Of a stretch of DNA of 6,298 nt, positions 1 to 6,244 are shown in pieces. The position numbers and the translations under genes were made by a program. How positions within the stretch are numbered: position 1 is the stretch's first letter; each line of letters opens with the position of its first letter. The notes below the pieces were generated by a model. It was not told the DNA's origin. It ran no database searches and worked only from the letters and a program-made list of their open reading frames with translations. Source of the stretch: CAZVPZ01 sp964629245 (GTDB lineage Archaea > Nanohalarchaeota > Nanosalinia > Nanosalinales > Nanosalinaceae); NCBI GenBank assembly GCA_964629245.1, contig CAZVPZ010000038.1, positions 1 through 6,298 of the forward strand. Direction: 5' to 3'.

Positions 1-1
1 C

Positions 2-1360
2 TCCTCCTTCACCACCGTATCCTCCTCCCCCTGATACCGCGTCGGACTCCCCGGCTCCGGGTCCGTGGTCCTCCCAGGAGGTGCTGTTGAATCCTTGATT
101 TGATGCCTGAACGGTTCCCTGGATGTCCACGGGGCCGTCAATCAGGAGCAGGGGCGCGTATTCCTCATAGTTCTGGTTTAGACATCCGCTTCCCCGGAAG
201 GATGTGTCGCAGGCCCGGGGAGTGTTGTTGATATTCACGGTGGCTCCTGATTCGACTGTGAGGCTTGTCAGGAGATACTTGCCCGGGCTGTAGGTACAGC
301 TGGTTCCGCTGGGTATGGTTACACTGCCTGTGGTGGGGCAGGTCGTCGAGGGGTTGGTAGAAGTGCTTGTGAGAACTGGAAGGTCTATCCACCTGAAACC
401 GGTCTGGTCCAGGAAGTTGTAGTTGGTGAGATCGGCCTCCTGAAGGTTGGCGAGAAGAAGGACGGAGTTACCGTTCTGGAGGTATTCATTCACACGGCCC
501 AGATTGGCATCTATATCTGAAAGTGTGTCATCGGGAGCAGGTGCGTCCTCCCTGAAAACTAGGACATCGTAGCTGCCGAGCCCTGTGCCCGAGAAAGTGA
601 ATGTGTCGACCTCTGTGTCGGATTCAATGCCGTTGACAGGCTCCTGTAGCGTGTCCCTGAAATTGACCGGCTGGTCTGCAGGATAAACGGTGAAGCTCCC
701 GCCACCGGGATCGATGGCCTTCATGTCGTAGTGGTTGTCGGGTTCGGTGTCGGTCGTGTTGCCCCAGAGAAAGAATTCATCCAGGAAGAAAGGCCCCTCG
801 CTTGCACCGAACTGGCAGTCCGTGCCGTTATCCACCCAGAAACTGTCGTAGTCGATGTTGCCGTTGAACCCTGCGGATTCCTTGGGGTCGGAGTCAGTGA
901 CGTATATCCTCACTCCGTGATAGGATTCCCGGCTGGCACCTGTATCTTCAGTTCTCTTTATCGTGTATTCAGACTCCAGCTCTTCGAGGTCGCCCTCACA
1001 ACTGTCTCCTCCTGTCACATCCACCAGGCTTTCGGTGTATACGTCTCCTGAGAGGACGTGGAAACCTATGCTTGACTCGAGTATCGGCAGGTTTTCGACG
1101 TTTCCGGAGACCTCCAGTCTCCCTTTCGAAAGGGTTTCTGCCGCGGTCTGAATGGAGCCTGTCCCACCGTTCCCGAGGAACTTTTCGAGGTGCCCGGTCT
1201 TTTTGAGTGTGTGGCTCATGTCTTTCGCGGCTATCTGGTCTTGGAAACGGTCCCAGTTCTGCGGTGGCTGGCTGGAAAAGCTACCGAGCACGAACACGAA
1301 GAGGGTGATGGCGGCTATGAAGGCCTCGATAGTGTATCCTATGCCTTTCCTCTTCACCAT
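2..1360 (-). CDS. Large pilin-anchored surface protein, probable adhesin (N-terminal 453 aa; runs off the left edge)
   Basis: The frame stays open for 453 codons from ATG at 1360 to the window edge with no stop, so the C-terminus is missing. The N-terminus (MVKRKGIGYTIEAFIAAITL) has a basic leader ending in Lys-Gly, a Glu at residue 12 and a hydrophobic helix to about residue 26, as in prepilins. The ectodomain is very acidic (residues 101-453: about 58 D/E, 13 K/R). Residues 264-306, with YDVLVF and NEYLQNGNSVLLLANL, look like the beta-alpha-beta pattern of a GATase1/ThuA-like fold. From about 335 there are Cys pairs (C341/C355, C384/C393) and beta-strand repeats (SLTVESGATVNI; LLLIDGPVDIQGTV). 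These lead into the glycine-rich SGGGGYGGEGG at the edge, a pattern common in beta-helical surface proteins. Sequons include N178, N201, N378 and N425. A pilus-displayed adhesin is inferred; the fold is not proven. Confidence 0.85.
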   Translation of the reverse strand, partial: MVKRKGIGYTIEAFIAAITLFVFVLGSFSSQPPQNWDRFQDQIAAKDMSHTLKKTGHLEKFLGNGGTGSIQTAAETLSKGRLEVSGNVENLPILESSIGFHVLSGDVYTESLVDVTGGDSCEGDLEELESEYTIKRTEDTGASRESYHGVRIYVTDSDPKESAGFNGNIDYDSFWVDNGTDCQFGASEGPFFLDEFFLWGNTTDTEPDNHYDMKAIDPGGGSFTVYPADQPVNFRDTLQEPVNGIESDTEVDTFTFSGTGLGSYDVLVFREDAPAPDDTLSDIDANLGRVNEYLQNGNSVLLLANLQEADLTNYNFLDQTGFRWIDLPVLTSTSTNPSTTCPTTGSVTIPSGTSCTYSPGKYLLTSLTVESGATVNINNTPRACDTSFRGSGCLNQNYEEYAPLLLIDGPVDIQGTVQASNQGFNSTSWEDHGPGAGESDAVSGGGGYGGEGG

Positions 1361-2220
1361 GAAAGCACCTCTATCCTCATGGGTTCGTCTTCAAGGGCCG
1401 CGTATCTCTGGAACCGGATAACAGTCGAGTCGGAGTCGACGCGCGGACCGAAGGTTTTCCAGTTCTGGCCGAGCACCACCATGGCTCCTCTCTCTTTCCT
1501 CCTGTTCTGGAAGGAGACCAGTCTATAGCCTGCTTGACCCCCATACAGGTTGAAGGAGTCCCCGGGGTTGACCAGCACGCCTGTGGTGAAGTCCCAGTTG
1601 GAGGAAACGTATGCCGCGTCGTATATGCCGTCGTGCGAGGTCACCAGGAACCTGTATATGGAGCCATTGAAGATTTCTTCCCCGTAGTGGACGATGTTGC
1701 CAGAGGAGCTGTAGTAGGCGCTGGTGGGCTCGATTATGGAAGGTGAGGAAGGGGGATTGCCTCTCACGAAAGAATCTTGGGTGTTTACTATGGGCATCCA
1801 GGTGAAGTTGAACTGGAACTGGTTGTCCGTCTTTGTAACCGTCTTGAACTGCGAGTAGTTGAGGTATTCTCCGGATACAAGGTGGTCAAACGTCTTCAGT
1901 CTCTCTATCTTGTCCCTGTCGAGTTCCATGAACTTGGGACCGGATGGCCCGTTTTCCGCCAGGCCAAATGCGGTTATACTGTTTATAGTGTTGTCATTGC
2001 TCTGCCAGTCGCTACCACCTCCGCTGTACTCGTGGTAGCCGGAGGTAGTGAGCATCTGCGTGGTGGCTTGGCGTGCCTCAAGGTTCAGCGAGGCTATCTG
2101 TGTCGTCTCCGCGATATCGGGTAGTGCGCCCGAGCCGACTGTCATAAGGACTCCGAGTGCCAGGAGGTAGACAAGTGCTGCTGCCAGGAACTCGAGGTTT
2201 ACCTGTGCTTTGCGGTTCAT
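1354..2220 (-). CDS. Pilin-like secreted protein (class III signal peptide, 288 aa)
   Basis: This is an extracytoplasmic, membrane-anchored protein, probably a pilin or pseudopilin substrate of the upstream machine. The N-terminus, MNRKAQVNLEFLAAALVYLL, is the clearest prepilin signal in the window. The likely cut is after A5; this gives a mature start at Gln with Glu at +5, then one hydrophobic helix to about residue 30. SLNLEARQATTQMLTT (44-59) continues as an amphipathic helix, as in pilins. The remaining 220 or so residues are a beta-rich ectodomain, much larger than in a typical major pilin. It has three N-glycosylation sequons (N121, N138, N185) and no cysteine. The chain ends in a strand, MRIEVLSW. 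It abuts the second TadC gene and overlaps the following gene by seven bases, so all are co-translated. A minor pilin or assembly-initiating pseudopilin fits the size better than a major subunit, but this is inference. Confidence 0.85.
   Translation of the reverse strand: MNRKAQVNLEFLAAALVYLLALGVLMTVGSGALPDIAETTQIASLNLEARQATTQMLTTSGYHEYSGGGSDWQSNDNTINSITAFGLAENGPSGPKFMELDRDKIERLKTFDHLVSGEYLNYSQFKTVTKTDNQFQFNFTWMPIVNTQDSFVRGNPPSSPSIIEPTSAYYSSSGNIVHYGEEIFNGSIYRFLVTSHDGIYDAAYVSSNWDFTTGVLVNPGDSFNLYGGQAGYRLVSFQNRRKERGAMVVLGQNWKTFGPRVDSDSTVIRFQRYAALEDEPMRIEVLSW
1366..1371 (-). promoter_or_regulatory. Ribosome-binding site of the large pilin-anchored surface protein
   Basis: GAGGTG lies five bases before the ATG at 1360, inside the final codons of the 288-aa pilin-like gene. 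It settles the start of the last gene, which overlaps its neighbour by seven bases. Confidence 0.75.
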
Positions 2221-3246
2221 TCAGACACCTGATAGGCCTACGGCGTACATGAAAGCGACGAACGCTACAGGCAGCATTATCAGCGCGTGTTTGACCCCTG
2301 CACTCGGGGAGCCCTCTGCTATCTGCCCTGCGACCGCCCCGGTGCATGCGCCCTGGACCATGAGCATCGCGAACAGCAGTGACTTGTAGTAGGCCATGTT
2401 GCCGTAGTTGTACTTTGTGGCGACGTCGCTAGTGAAGGAGGTCAGGTTGGCGGGTACGAAGCCGAAGAGTTTTGACATCTGGCAGAGTGGTGCCGCCACG
2501 CTTACCTGTGGACCACAGAAGTTGGTGCTTCCGCCTCCACCTTCCCCGAGGAACTCGAGGCCCTGGAGAGCTCCTTTCTCGGCGCTCCCGAGCCCGAGGA
2601 GCTGTCCGAGCATTGTGTAGAGCCCAATCGTTATCCCGATGAAGAGCAGGTAGATTATGTACATTATGAAGATCTGTTGCTTGATTTTGGAGTTCTTCTG
2701 CTGTATGGTCTCCTTAAGCTGGGTGGAGTCCTCGGCTATCGCCTCTATTGTCTTCGTGATGTCGCCCCCGCTCCGGAAGCTCTGGAGGAGGATGGATACC
2801 AGTTCCTGGATAACGGCGGAGTCGCTCATACGCTTGGAGAAACGCTCCATCACCTGCGGGAAAGGTATCCCCCATGTGAGCTGGTTGTGTATCTTGTTTA
2901 TCTCGTTGTTAAGCCTGCCGTAGTCTGTCTCCTTTGCTGATTCGAATGCCTGCAGGATGGTCATGCCGCCCCTTTTCGATTCGGCGAGGTCTTTAAGGAA
3001 AGAGGGGAACTGGTTCTCCATCTCCCTGACCGCACGGTTCTTGAGGAAGGATATTATGCCATAGGGCAGTATACCGATTATCAGGCCGAGTATCGTGACC
3101 GAGCCTCCCAGCTGGGGGTTGGCGATGTTGTAGAGCAGTATACCTGTGACTATCAGGATTCCGCCGACAGCTATCGAGGAGAAGACGACCTTGTCCTCGG
3201 TAGAGTAACCGGGCTGGTACTCTTCCTCCTGAAAGAAGTCTATCAA
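2221..3246 (-). CDS. TadC-like (T2SSF domain) membrane platform protein, second copy, with large extra loop
   Basis: This 341-aa protein is the probable partner of the preceding T2SSF protein in the pilus platform. It starts at TTG. An acidic, soluble N-terminus (MIDFFQEEEY...) is followed by two hydrophobic helices (about 21-40 and 49-67). The T2SSF domain (about 75-188) contains KRGGMTILQAFESA (91-104) and the conserved turn RSGGDI (158-163). A third helix follows (about 191-214). Unlike the first copy, a region of about 75 residues (215-288) separates it from the final helices (about 289-307 and 316-338). This region holds GEGGGGS and two cysteines (C244, C255) ten residues apart, which could form a disulfide if the loop faces outside. 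A third cysteine (C301) lies in the membrane. The stop abuts the next start exactly (TGAATG). The T2SSF assignment is firm; the loop's function is unknown. Confidence 0.92.
   Translation of the reverse strand: MIDFFQEEEYQPGYSTEDKVVFSSIAVGGILIVTGILLYNIANPQLGGSVTILGLIIGILPYGIISFLKNRAVREMENQFPSFLKDLAESKRGGMTILQAFESAKETDYGRLNNEINKIHNQLTWGIPFPQVMERFSKRMSDSAVIQELVSILLQSFRSGGDITKTIEAIAEDSTQLKETIQQKNSKIKQQIFIMYIIYLLFIGITIGLYTMLGQLLGLGSAEKGALQGLEFLGEGGGGSTNFCGPQVSVAAPLCQMSKLFGFVPANLTSFTSDVATKYNYGNMAYYKSLLFAMLMVQGACTGAVAGQIAEGSPSAGVKHALIMLPVAFVAFMYAVGLSGV
2226..2230 (-). promoter_or_regulatory. Ribosome-binding site of the 288-aa pilin-like gene
   Basis: AGGTG is five bases before the ATG at 2220, within the last codons of the second TadC-like gene. 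Its good spacing supports the start that gives the intact prepilin-type leader MNRKAQ. Confidence 0.7.
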
Positions 3247-3251
3247 TCAGA

Positions 3252-3258
3252 CCACCTC
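3252..3258 (-). promoter_or_regulatory. Ribosome-binding site that fixes a TTG start
   Basis: GAGGTGG is a strong match to the archaeal anti-Shine-Dalgarno complement (GGAGGTGATC). It ends five bases before the TTG at 3246 and overlaps the TGA stop (3257-3259) of the preceding gene. An in-frame TGA at 3247-3249 immediately precedes the TTG, so the start cannot lie further upstream. Together these points select TTG as the initiation codon. Confidence 0.8.
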
Positions 3259-4132
3259 ACCTTATACCACCTGGTGCAAGCCCCTGCACCAGCAGTATGA
3301 ACATCCCGGAGATGAGCGGGAGACCTATGAATATTGACAGCAACTGGATGGTGGCGATCATGTTGGGTGATATACCGCTCCCGAAAGTGCTCATCACAAC
3401 ACTCATCGCGGTGAAGACTATCGAACCGACGATGACGACTGTGATGTACATCTCGACCAGGAGAGAAAGCTGTTCCGAGAACTCTTCCACGCGTCTCCGG
3501 TAGTCGTTCATCAGCCTGTCGGCGCGCTCCTGGAGGAAGACACGGAGCGAACCGCCGGAGGTCAGGACGTGGTTGATACCCCACATCAGTTCCTTGAACT
3601 CCCTGCTGGGCGTCCTCTCCGCCGCCCTTCTGAGGGCACGGCTTATGTCCATGTTGAAGGTCTCGATGTCTCTGGCAATCTTCTCCGCCTCCTTCGCGAC
3701 CTCACCGTATTCTTCGACCTCGGAGAGGACCTTGAAAAGCTGGTCTATAGCTGTACCTGTACCTGCGAGCGTGGACATGTACATCGTCGCGAACGGCAGC
3801 GTATCCTGGATTTTCGACGCACGGTTCTTTATCATGATGGAGGGGTATAGGTAGAAGGTCATCAAAGTCCCGGCGCCCAGCACCAGTGATAACGCGAGGC
3901 TGTATATCATGCCTGTAAGCCCGGAACTGAGCGCCCAGACGCTACCTATCACGAATAGACCGAAGACGGTTACTATTATAGTCGAGAAAATCGTCATACT
4001 GACGTACTCGGGTAGAGAAACTTCGATATTGGCCTTGGATAGCTGGGGTCTCAGGTCCTGGAAGTAGTCCAGGTAGTCAAGCACGTAGCTCCCGATCTGG
4101 TCGTAGCAGAAAGCGGCGTACTTCTCAAGCAT
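3257..4132 (-). CDS. TadC-like (T2SSF domain) inner-membrane platform protein, first copy
   Basis: This 291-aa polytopic membrane protein is probably half of the platform that couples the ATPase to pilin subunits. A short amphipathic N-terminal region (1-45) precedes two hydrophobic helices (about 46-66 and 73-97). Next comes the cytoplasmic helical T2SSF domain (about 108-222), with LAGTGTAIDQLFKVL (122-136) and the conserved turn TSGGSL (191-196). Two further helices (about 225-249 and 257-283) close the protein. The layout of two helices, one cytoplasmic domain and two helices matches a single T2SSF unit. Archaeal FlaJ/PilC homologues often carry two such units in one chain; here the second unit is the separate next gene. 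The start overlaps the ATPase by eight bases. The TGA stop lies within the ribosome-binding site of the following gene, ten bases before its start. Confidence 0.93.
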   Translation of the reverse strand: MLEKYAAFCYDQIGSYVLDYLDYFQDLRPQLSKANIEVSLPEYVSMTIFSTIIVTVFGLFVIGSVWALSSGLTGMIYSLALSLVLGAGTLMTFYLYPSIMIKNRASKIQDTLPFATMYMSTLAGTGTAIDQLFKVLSEVEEYGEVAKEAEKIARDIETFNMDISRALRRAAERTPSREFKELMWGINHVLTSGGSLRVFLQERADRLMNDYRRRVEEFSEQLSLLVEMYITVVIVGSIVFTAMSVVMSTFGSGISPNMIATIQLLSIFIGLPLISGMFILLVQGLAPGGIR

Positions 4133-5837
4133 TCTCTCCTACTTCTATTTGGTCTTTTTCGGAGTTTAACGTCTGGTCTATCTGTTCAAGTATCGACCTC
4201 GGATCAGAGTAGTAGCGAGAGATGACCTGTCCGACTTTCCGGTAGTGTTTTATCTGCTGGTCCTGCATCCAGTTCAGGACGTACTGGCGGTTGACCAGCT
4301 CTTTCTGGATGTCCTCCGGATCCATGGCCGACTGGTCGACTATGTCCTGCAGTATCAGGGAATTGCTCGCGGTCTCGTATTCATCGGTCTGGGCGTTCCA
4401 CTTGAAGACCCTGTTGGCGTCTATCCCCATGTTCTTGTCGTATCCTCTTACCTCGAATATACCCTTTATCCTCCTTATGTAGGAGCCCTCTCTCCTGATC
4501 CTCGCGATAAGCATTATCGCGTCGAGTGTCTCGATGAGCGACGGCGAGAGATCGATGGGCTTGGTCGTCAGGCGGTCCATAAGCATGTCGAGCGAGTCGG
4601 CGTGGATGGTGGAGAGGCCTGTGTGGCCCGTTGCCATCTGCTGGAACAGGATGTAGGCTTCCGCACCCCTGACCTCACCGACGATGATGTACTCGGGACG
4701 CTGCCTAAGCGACTCCTTCAGCAGGTCGTCCATCGACACTTCTCCTCCCTCCTCGGCGCTCGATCCGAACCCGCTTCTTGCGACCTCGGGCACCCAGTGC
4801 TCGTGCGGGAGCCTCAGCTCTGGCGTGTCCTCGATAGATACTATCTTCTTGTCGGGACGGATGAATAGAGACAGGGCGTTTAACTGGGATGTCTTTCCCG
4901 CGCCTGTTGTACCGGCGACCAGTATGGATTTCTCGTGCTCCACCAGTGTCCAGAGATAGCTGAGAATCTGGGCGTCCTCTGTCTCGAAATCCATCATGTG
5001 GATGGGTGTGAGAGGGTCCTCTGTGAAACGCCTGATCGTGAAGTTGGAACCCTTCCTGGCGATGTCTGTCGCGAGCGTCGCCTGGACACGTGAACCGTCC
5101 GGGAGAGCGCCGTCGAGCAGTGGCTGCGAAACTGATATCGAGCGACCGGCGCGCTGTGCCAGCTTCATGACGAAGCTGTCGAGTTCGTCCTCGTCTTCCC
5201 ACATTATGCTGGTCTTTATCGACCCGAACCTGGGGTTCCTGTGGTACGCGTAGACAGGTATGTTGGTGCCGTCACACGAGATGTCCTCTACCTCCTTGTC
5301 GTTCATCAATGGCTGGAGCTTACCGAGCCCCGCGAGATCCCTGTGTGTGTAGTAGCGTATGACCTCTCTCTGCCGGTCGGTGAGGGAGATGTTGTACTTG
5401 TCGACGATCATGTCTATCTTGTCCGCCAGGTATTCCCGGGCGTCTCCCTGCTCGAGTTCGGTGAAGTCGACGTCGAAGGTGCGCTCCAGTATCTCCCTTA
5501 TCTTCTCAAGAATGCGTTCCGTCTCCTCATTGATTTCCGGCTCTATTATGTTGTAGACCAGCTCTCCTATCTGGTCGTTCCAGGTGATGTGTGCCCAGGC
5601 GTAGACGGTATCGCCCTTGTCGGGATCTGCCGGGATCAGCGGATAGGAGATATCGACATCTGTAAGTCCGCCGTCCTCTCCCTCGTTCTGTTCCACCATT
5701 CCCGGGATGTAGGAACCTGGCGTTGGAAGCCTTATGCCCTCGTGCTCTATCTCTTCCTCTTCTTCCTCATCCATAAACCACTCGGGATGCTTTGCCTTCC
5801 TCAGCCGGTTTATGAGGTGACCCATTTCCAGAGACAT
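4125..5837 (-). CDS. Type IV pilus / type II secretion ATPase (TadA/PilB/GspE-like, archaeal type)
   Basis: This 570-aa cytoplasmic ATPase would hydrolyse ATP as a hexamer to drive pilin insertion or extrusion through the adjacent TadC-like platform. All family motifs are present and intact: Walker A GTTGAGKT (309-316); Asp box SIEDTPEL (334-341); Walker B IIVGEVRG (384-391) with catalytic-type E388; and His box TGHTGLSTIHADS (403-415). An arginine-rich strand, NFTIRRF (265-271), lies where the family places arginine fingers. The region at about 95-300 is the N-terminal domain. Residues 1-90 are a lineage-specific acidic leader with a run of six Glu (24-29). After about residue 480 there is an extra helical, Gln-rich tail rather than the end of the ATPase core. 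The order pilin-ATPase-TadC-TadC argues for a Tad/type IV pilus system rather than conjugative VirB11 or the archaellum motor. The stop overlaps the next gene by eight bases. Confidence 0.96.
   Translation of the reverse strand: MSLEMGHLINRLRKAKHPEWFMDEEEEEEIEHEGIRLPTPGSYIPGMVEQNEGEDGGLTDVDISYPLIPADPDKGDTVYAWAHITWNDQIGELVYNIIEPEINEETERILEKIREILERTFDVDFTELEQGDAREYLADKIDMIVDKYNISLTDRQREVIRYYTHRDLAGLGKLQPLMNDKEVEDISCDGTNIPVYAYHRNPRFGSIKTSIMWEDEDELDSFVMKLAQRAGRSISVSQPLLDGALPDGSRVQATLATDIARKGSNFTIRRFTEDPLTPIHMMDFETEDAQILSYLWTLVEHEKSILVAGTTGAGKTSQLNALSLFIRPDKKIVSIEDTPELRLPHEHWVPEVARSGFGSSAEEGGEVSMDDLLKESLRQRPEYIIVGEVRGAEAYILFQQMATGHTGLSTIHADSLDMLMDRLTTKPIDLSPSLIETLDAIMLIARIRREGSYIRRIKGIFEVRGYDKNMGIDANRVFKWNAQTDEYETASNSLILQDIVDQSAMDPEDIQKELVNRQYVLNWMQDQQIKHYRKVGQVISRYYSDPRSILEQIDQTLNSEKDQIEVGENA
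4136..4140 (-). promoter_or_regulatory. Ribosome-binding site of the first TadC-like gene
   Basis: AGGAG stands three bases before the ATG at 4132, within the last codons of the ATPase gene. The spacing is short, but there is no nearby alternative ATG, and the overlap suggests reinitiation by terminating ribosomes. Confidence 0.45.
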
Positions 5838-6235
5838 CAGTTTGCCCTCAAGCTAAATTCGTTTTCTCTTTTGAATACTTTTACTGAACCTCCCTCGACG
5901 GAACCTGTGAATATGAACCGGTTCTCGAGGTCGCCAAAGCTGGACTCGTAGGTGCGCTGGCTGGATTTTATCTTCAGTCCTTCGTCAAATGTCATGGTGT
6001 AGTCGCTGTCGGCTAGGTCGTCGGGCAGTTCTATGCTTATCTGGCCTGAATCGGCGTTCTGGAGGTTGAAGACTGCGTCGGTTATCTCGGACTGTATCAT
6101 GTCTATCTGCTTGTCCTTCCCTCTATCGAGTACTTCCTGCTTGTAGGAGGTGAAGATTGAGATGCTGCCGATAGCTACGACTAGACCCATCCCGAGGGCC
6201 ATCATGCTCTCGATTGCCAGGTACTGTCCTTTCAT
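5837..6235 (-). CDS. Small pilin-like protein with class III (prepilin-type) signal
   Basis: This is a 132-aa secreted or membrane-anchored protein, probably a minor pilin or pseudopilin of the type IV pilus-like system encoded downstream. The N-terminus, MKGQYLAIES, has the short basic-plus-Gly leader followed by Gln that archaeal prepilin peptidases (PibD/EppA) recognise. A Glu sits six residues after the presumed G3/Q4 cleavage point (it is at +5 in many pilins). One hydrophobic helix follows at about residues 6-29, then a charged helical stretch (about 31-60). The rest is a small beta-rich acidic domain containing the segment LPDDLADSDYTMTF, which resembles the 'P-x-Y-x-(hydrophobic)' core of archaeal minor pilin-like proteins. 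There are no cysteines. Its TGA stop shares one base (TGATG) with the ATPase start, implying translational coupling. An AGGA at 6243-6246 is a weak ribosome-binding site. Pilin-like is well supported; its exact role is not. Confidence 0.85.
   Translation of the reverse strand: MKGQYLAIESMMALGMGLVVAIGSISIFTSYKQEVLDRGKDKQIDMIQSEITDAVFNLQNADSGQISIELPDDLADSDYTMTFDEGLKIKSSQRTYESSFGDLENRFIFTGSVEGGSVKVFKRENEFSLRAN
5845..5849 (-). promoter_or_regulatory. Ribosome-binding site of the ATPase gene
   Basis: GAGGG lies seven bases before the ATG at 5837, inside the last codons of the small pilin-like gene. It supports this ATG as the start, rather than the second ATG four codons later. Confidence 0.5.
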
Positions 6236-6244
6236 GGTTTTATC

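Noticed and set aside
165..392. Minus-strand 75-aa frame near the left edge
   Set aside because: It overlaps the continuous 453-codon frame and has a composition (His, Pro, Arg, Gln) typical of an out-of-frame reading.
731..2124. Several plus-strand open frames of 60-115 aa opposite the pilin-like and adhesin genes
   Set aside because: They overlap each other and run antisense to genes with clear prepilin starts and ribosome-binding sites. None has recognisable composition or motifs.
4705..5202. Minus-strand 165-aa frame inside the ATPase gene
   Set aside because: It is in another frame across the Walker A region, is very Arg-rich, and is explained by the real gene.
4125..5837. Conjugative VirB11-type ATPase
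   Set aside because: Two T2SSF proteins and pilin-like genes directly follow and precede it, with no other type IV secretion component.
4245..5951. Long open frames on the plus strand opposite the ATPase gene (4245-4868, 207 aa; 5241-5951, 236 aa)
   Set aside because: They lie antisense to an ATPase with every catalytic motif intact. Their translations show no family motif and have no independent ribosome-binding context. They fit open frames arising by chance opposite a codon-biased gene.
1354..6235. Archaellum (archaeal flagellum) operon
   Set aside because: The ATPase and membrane protein could suggest it, but there is no FlaH/FlaG/FlaF-like gene between them. The platform is split in two, and the pilin-like proteins do not resemble archaellins.
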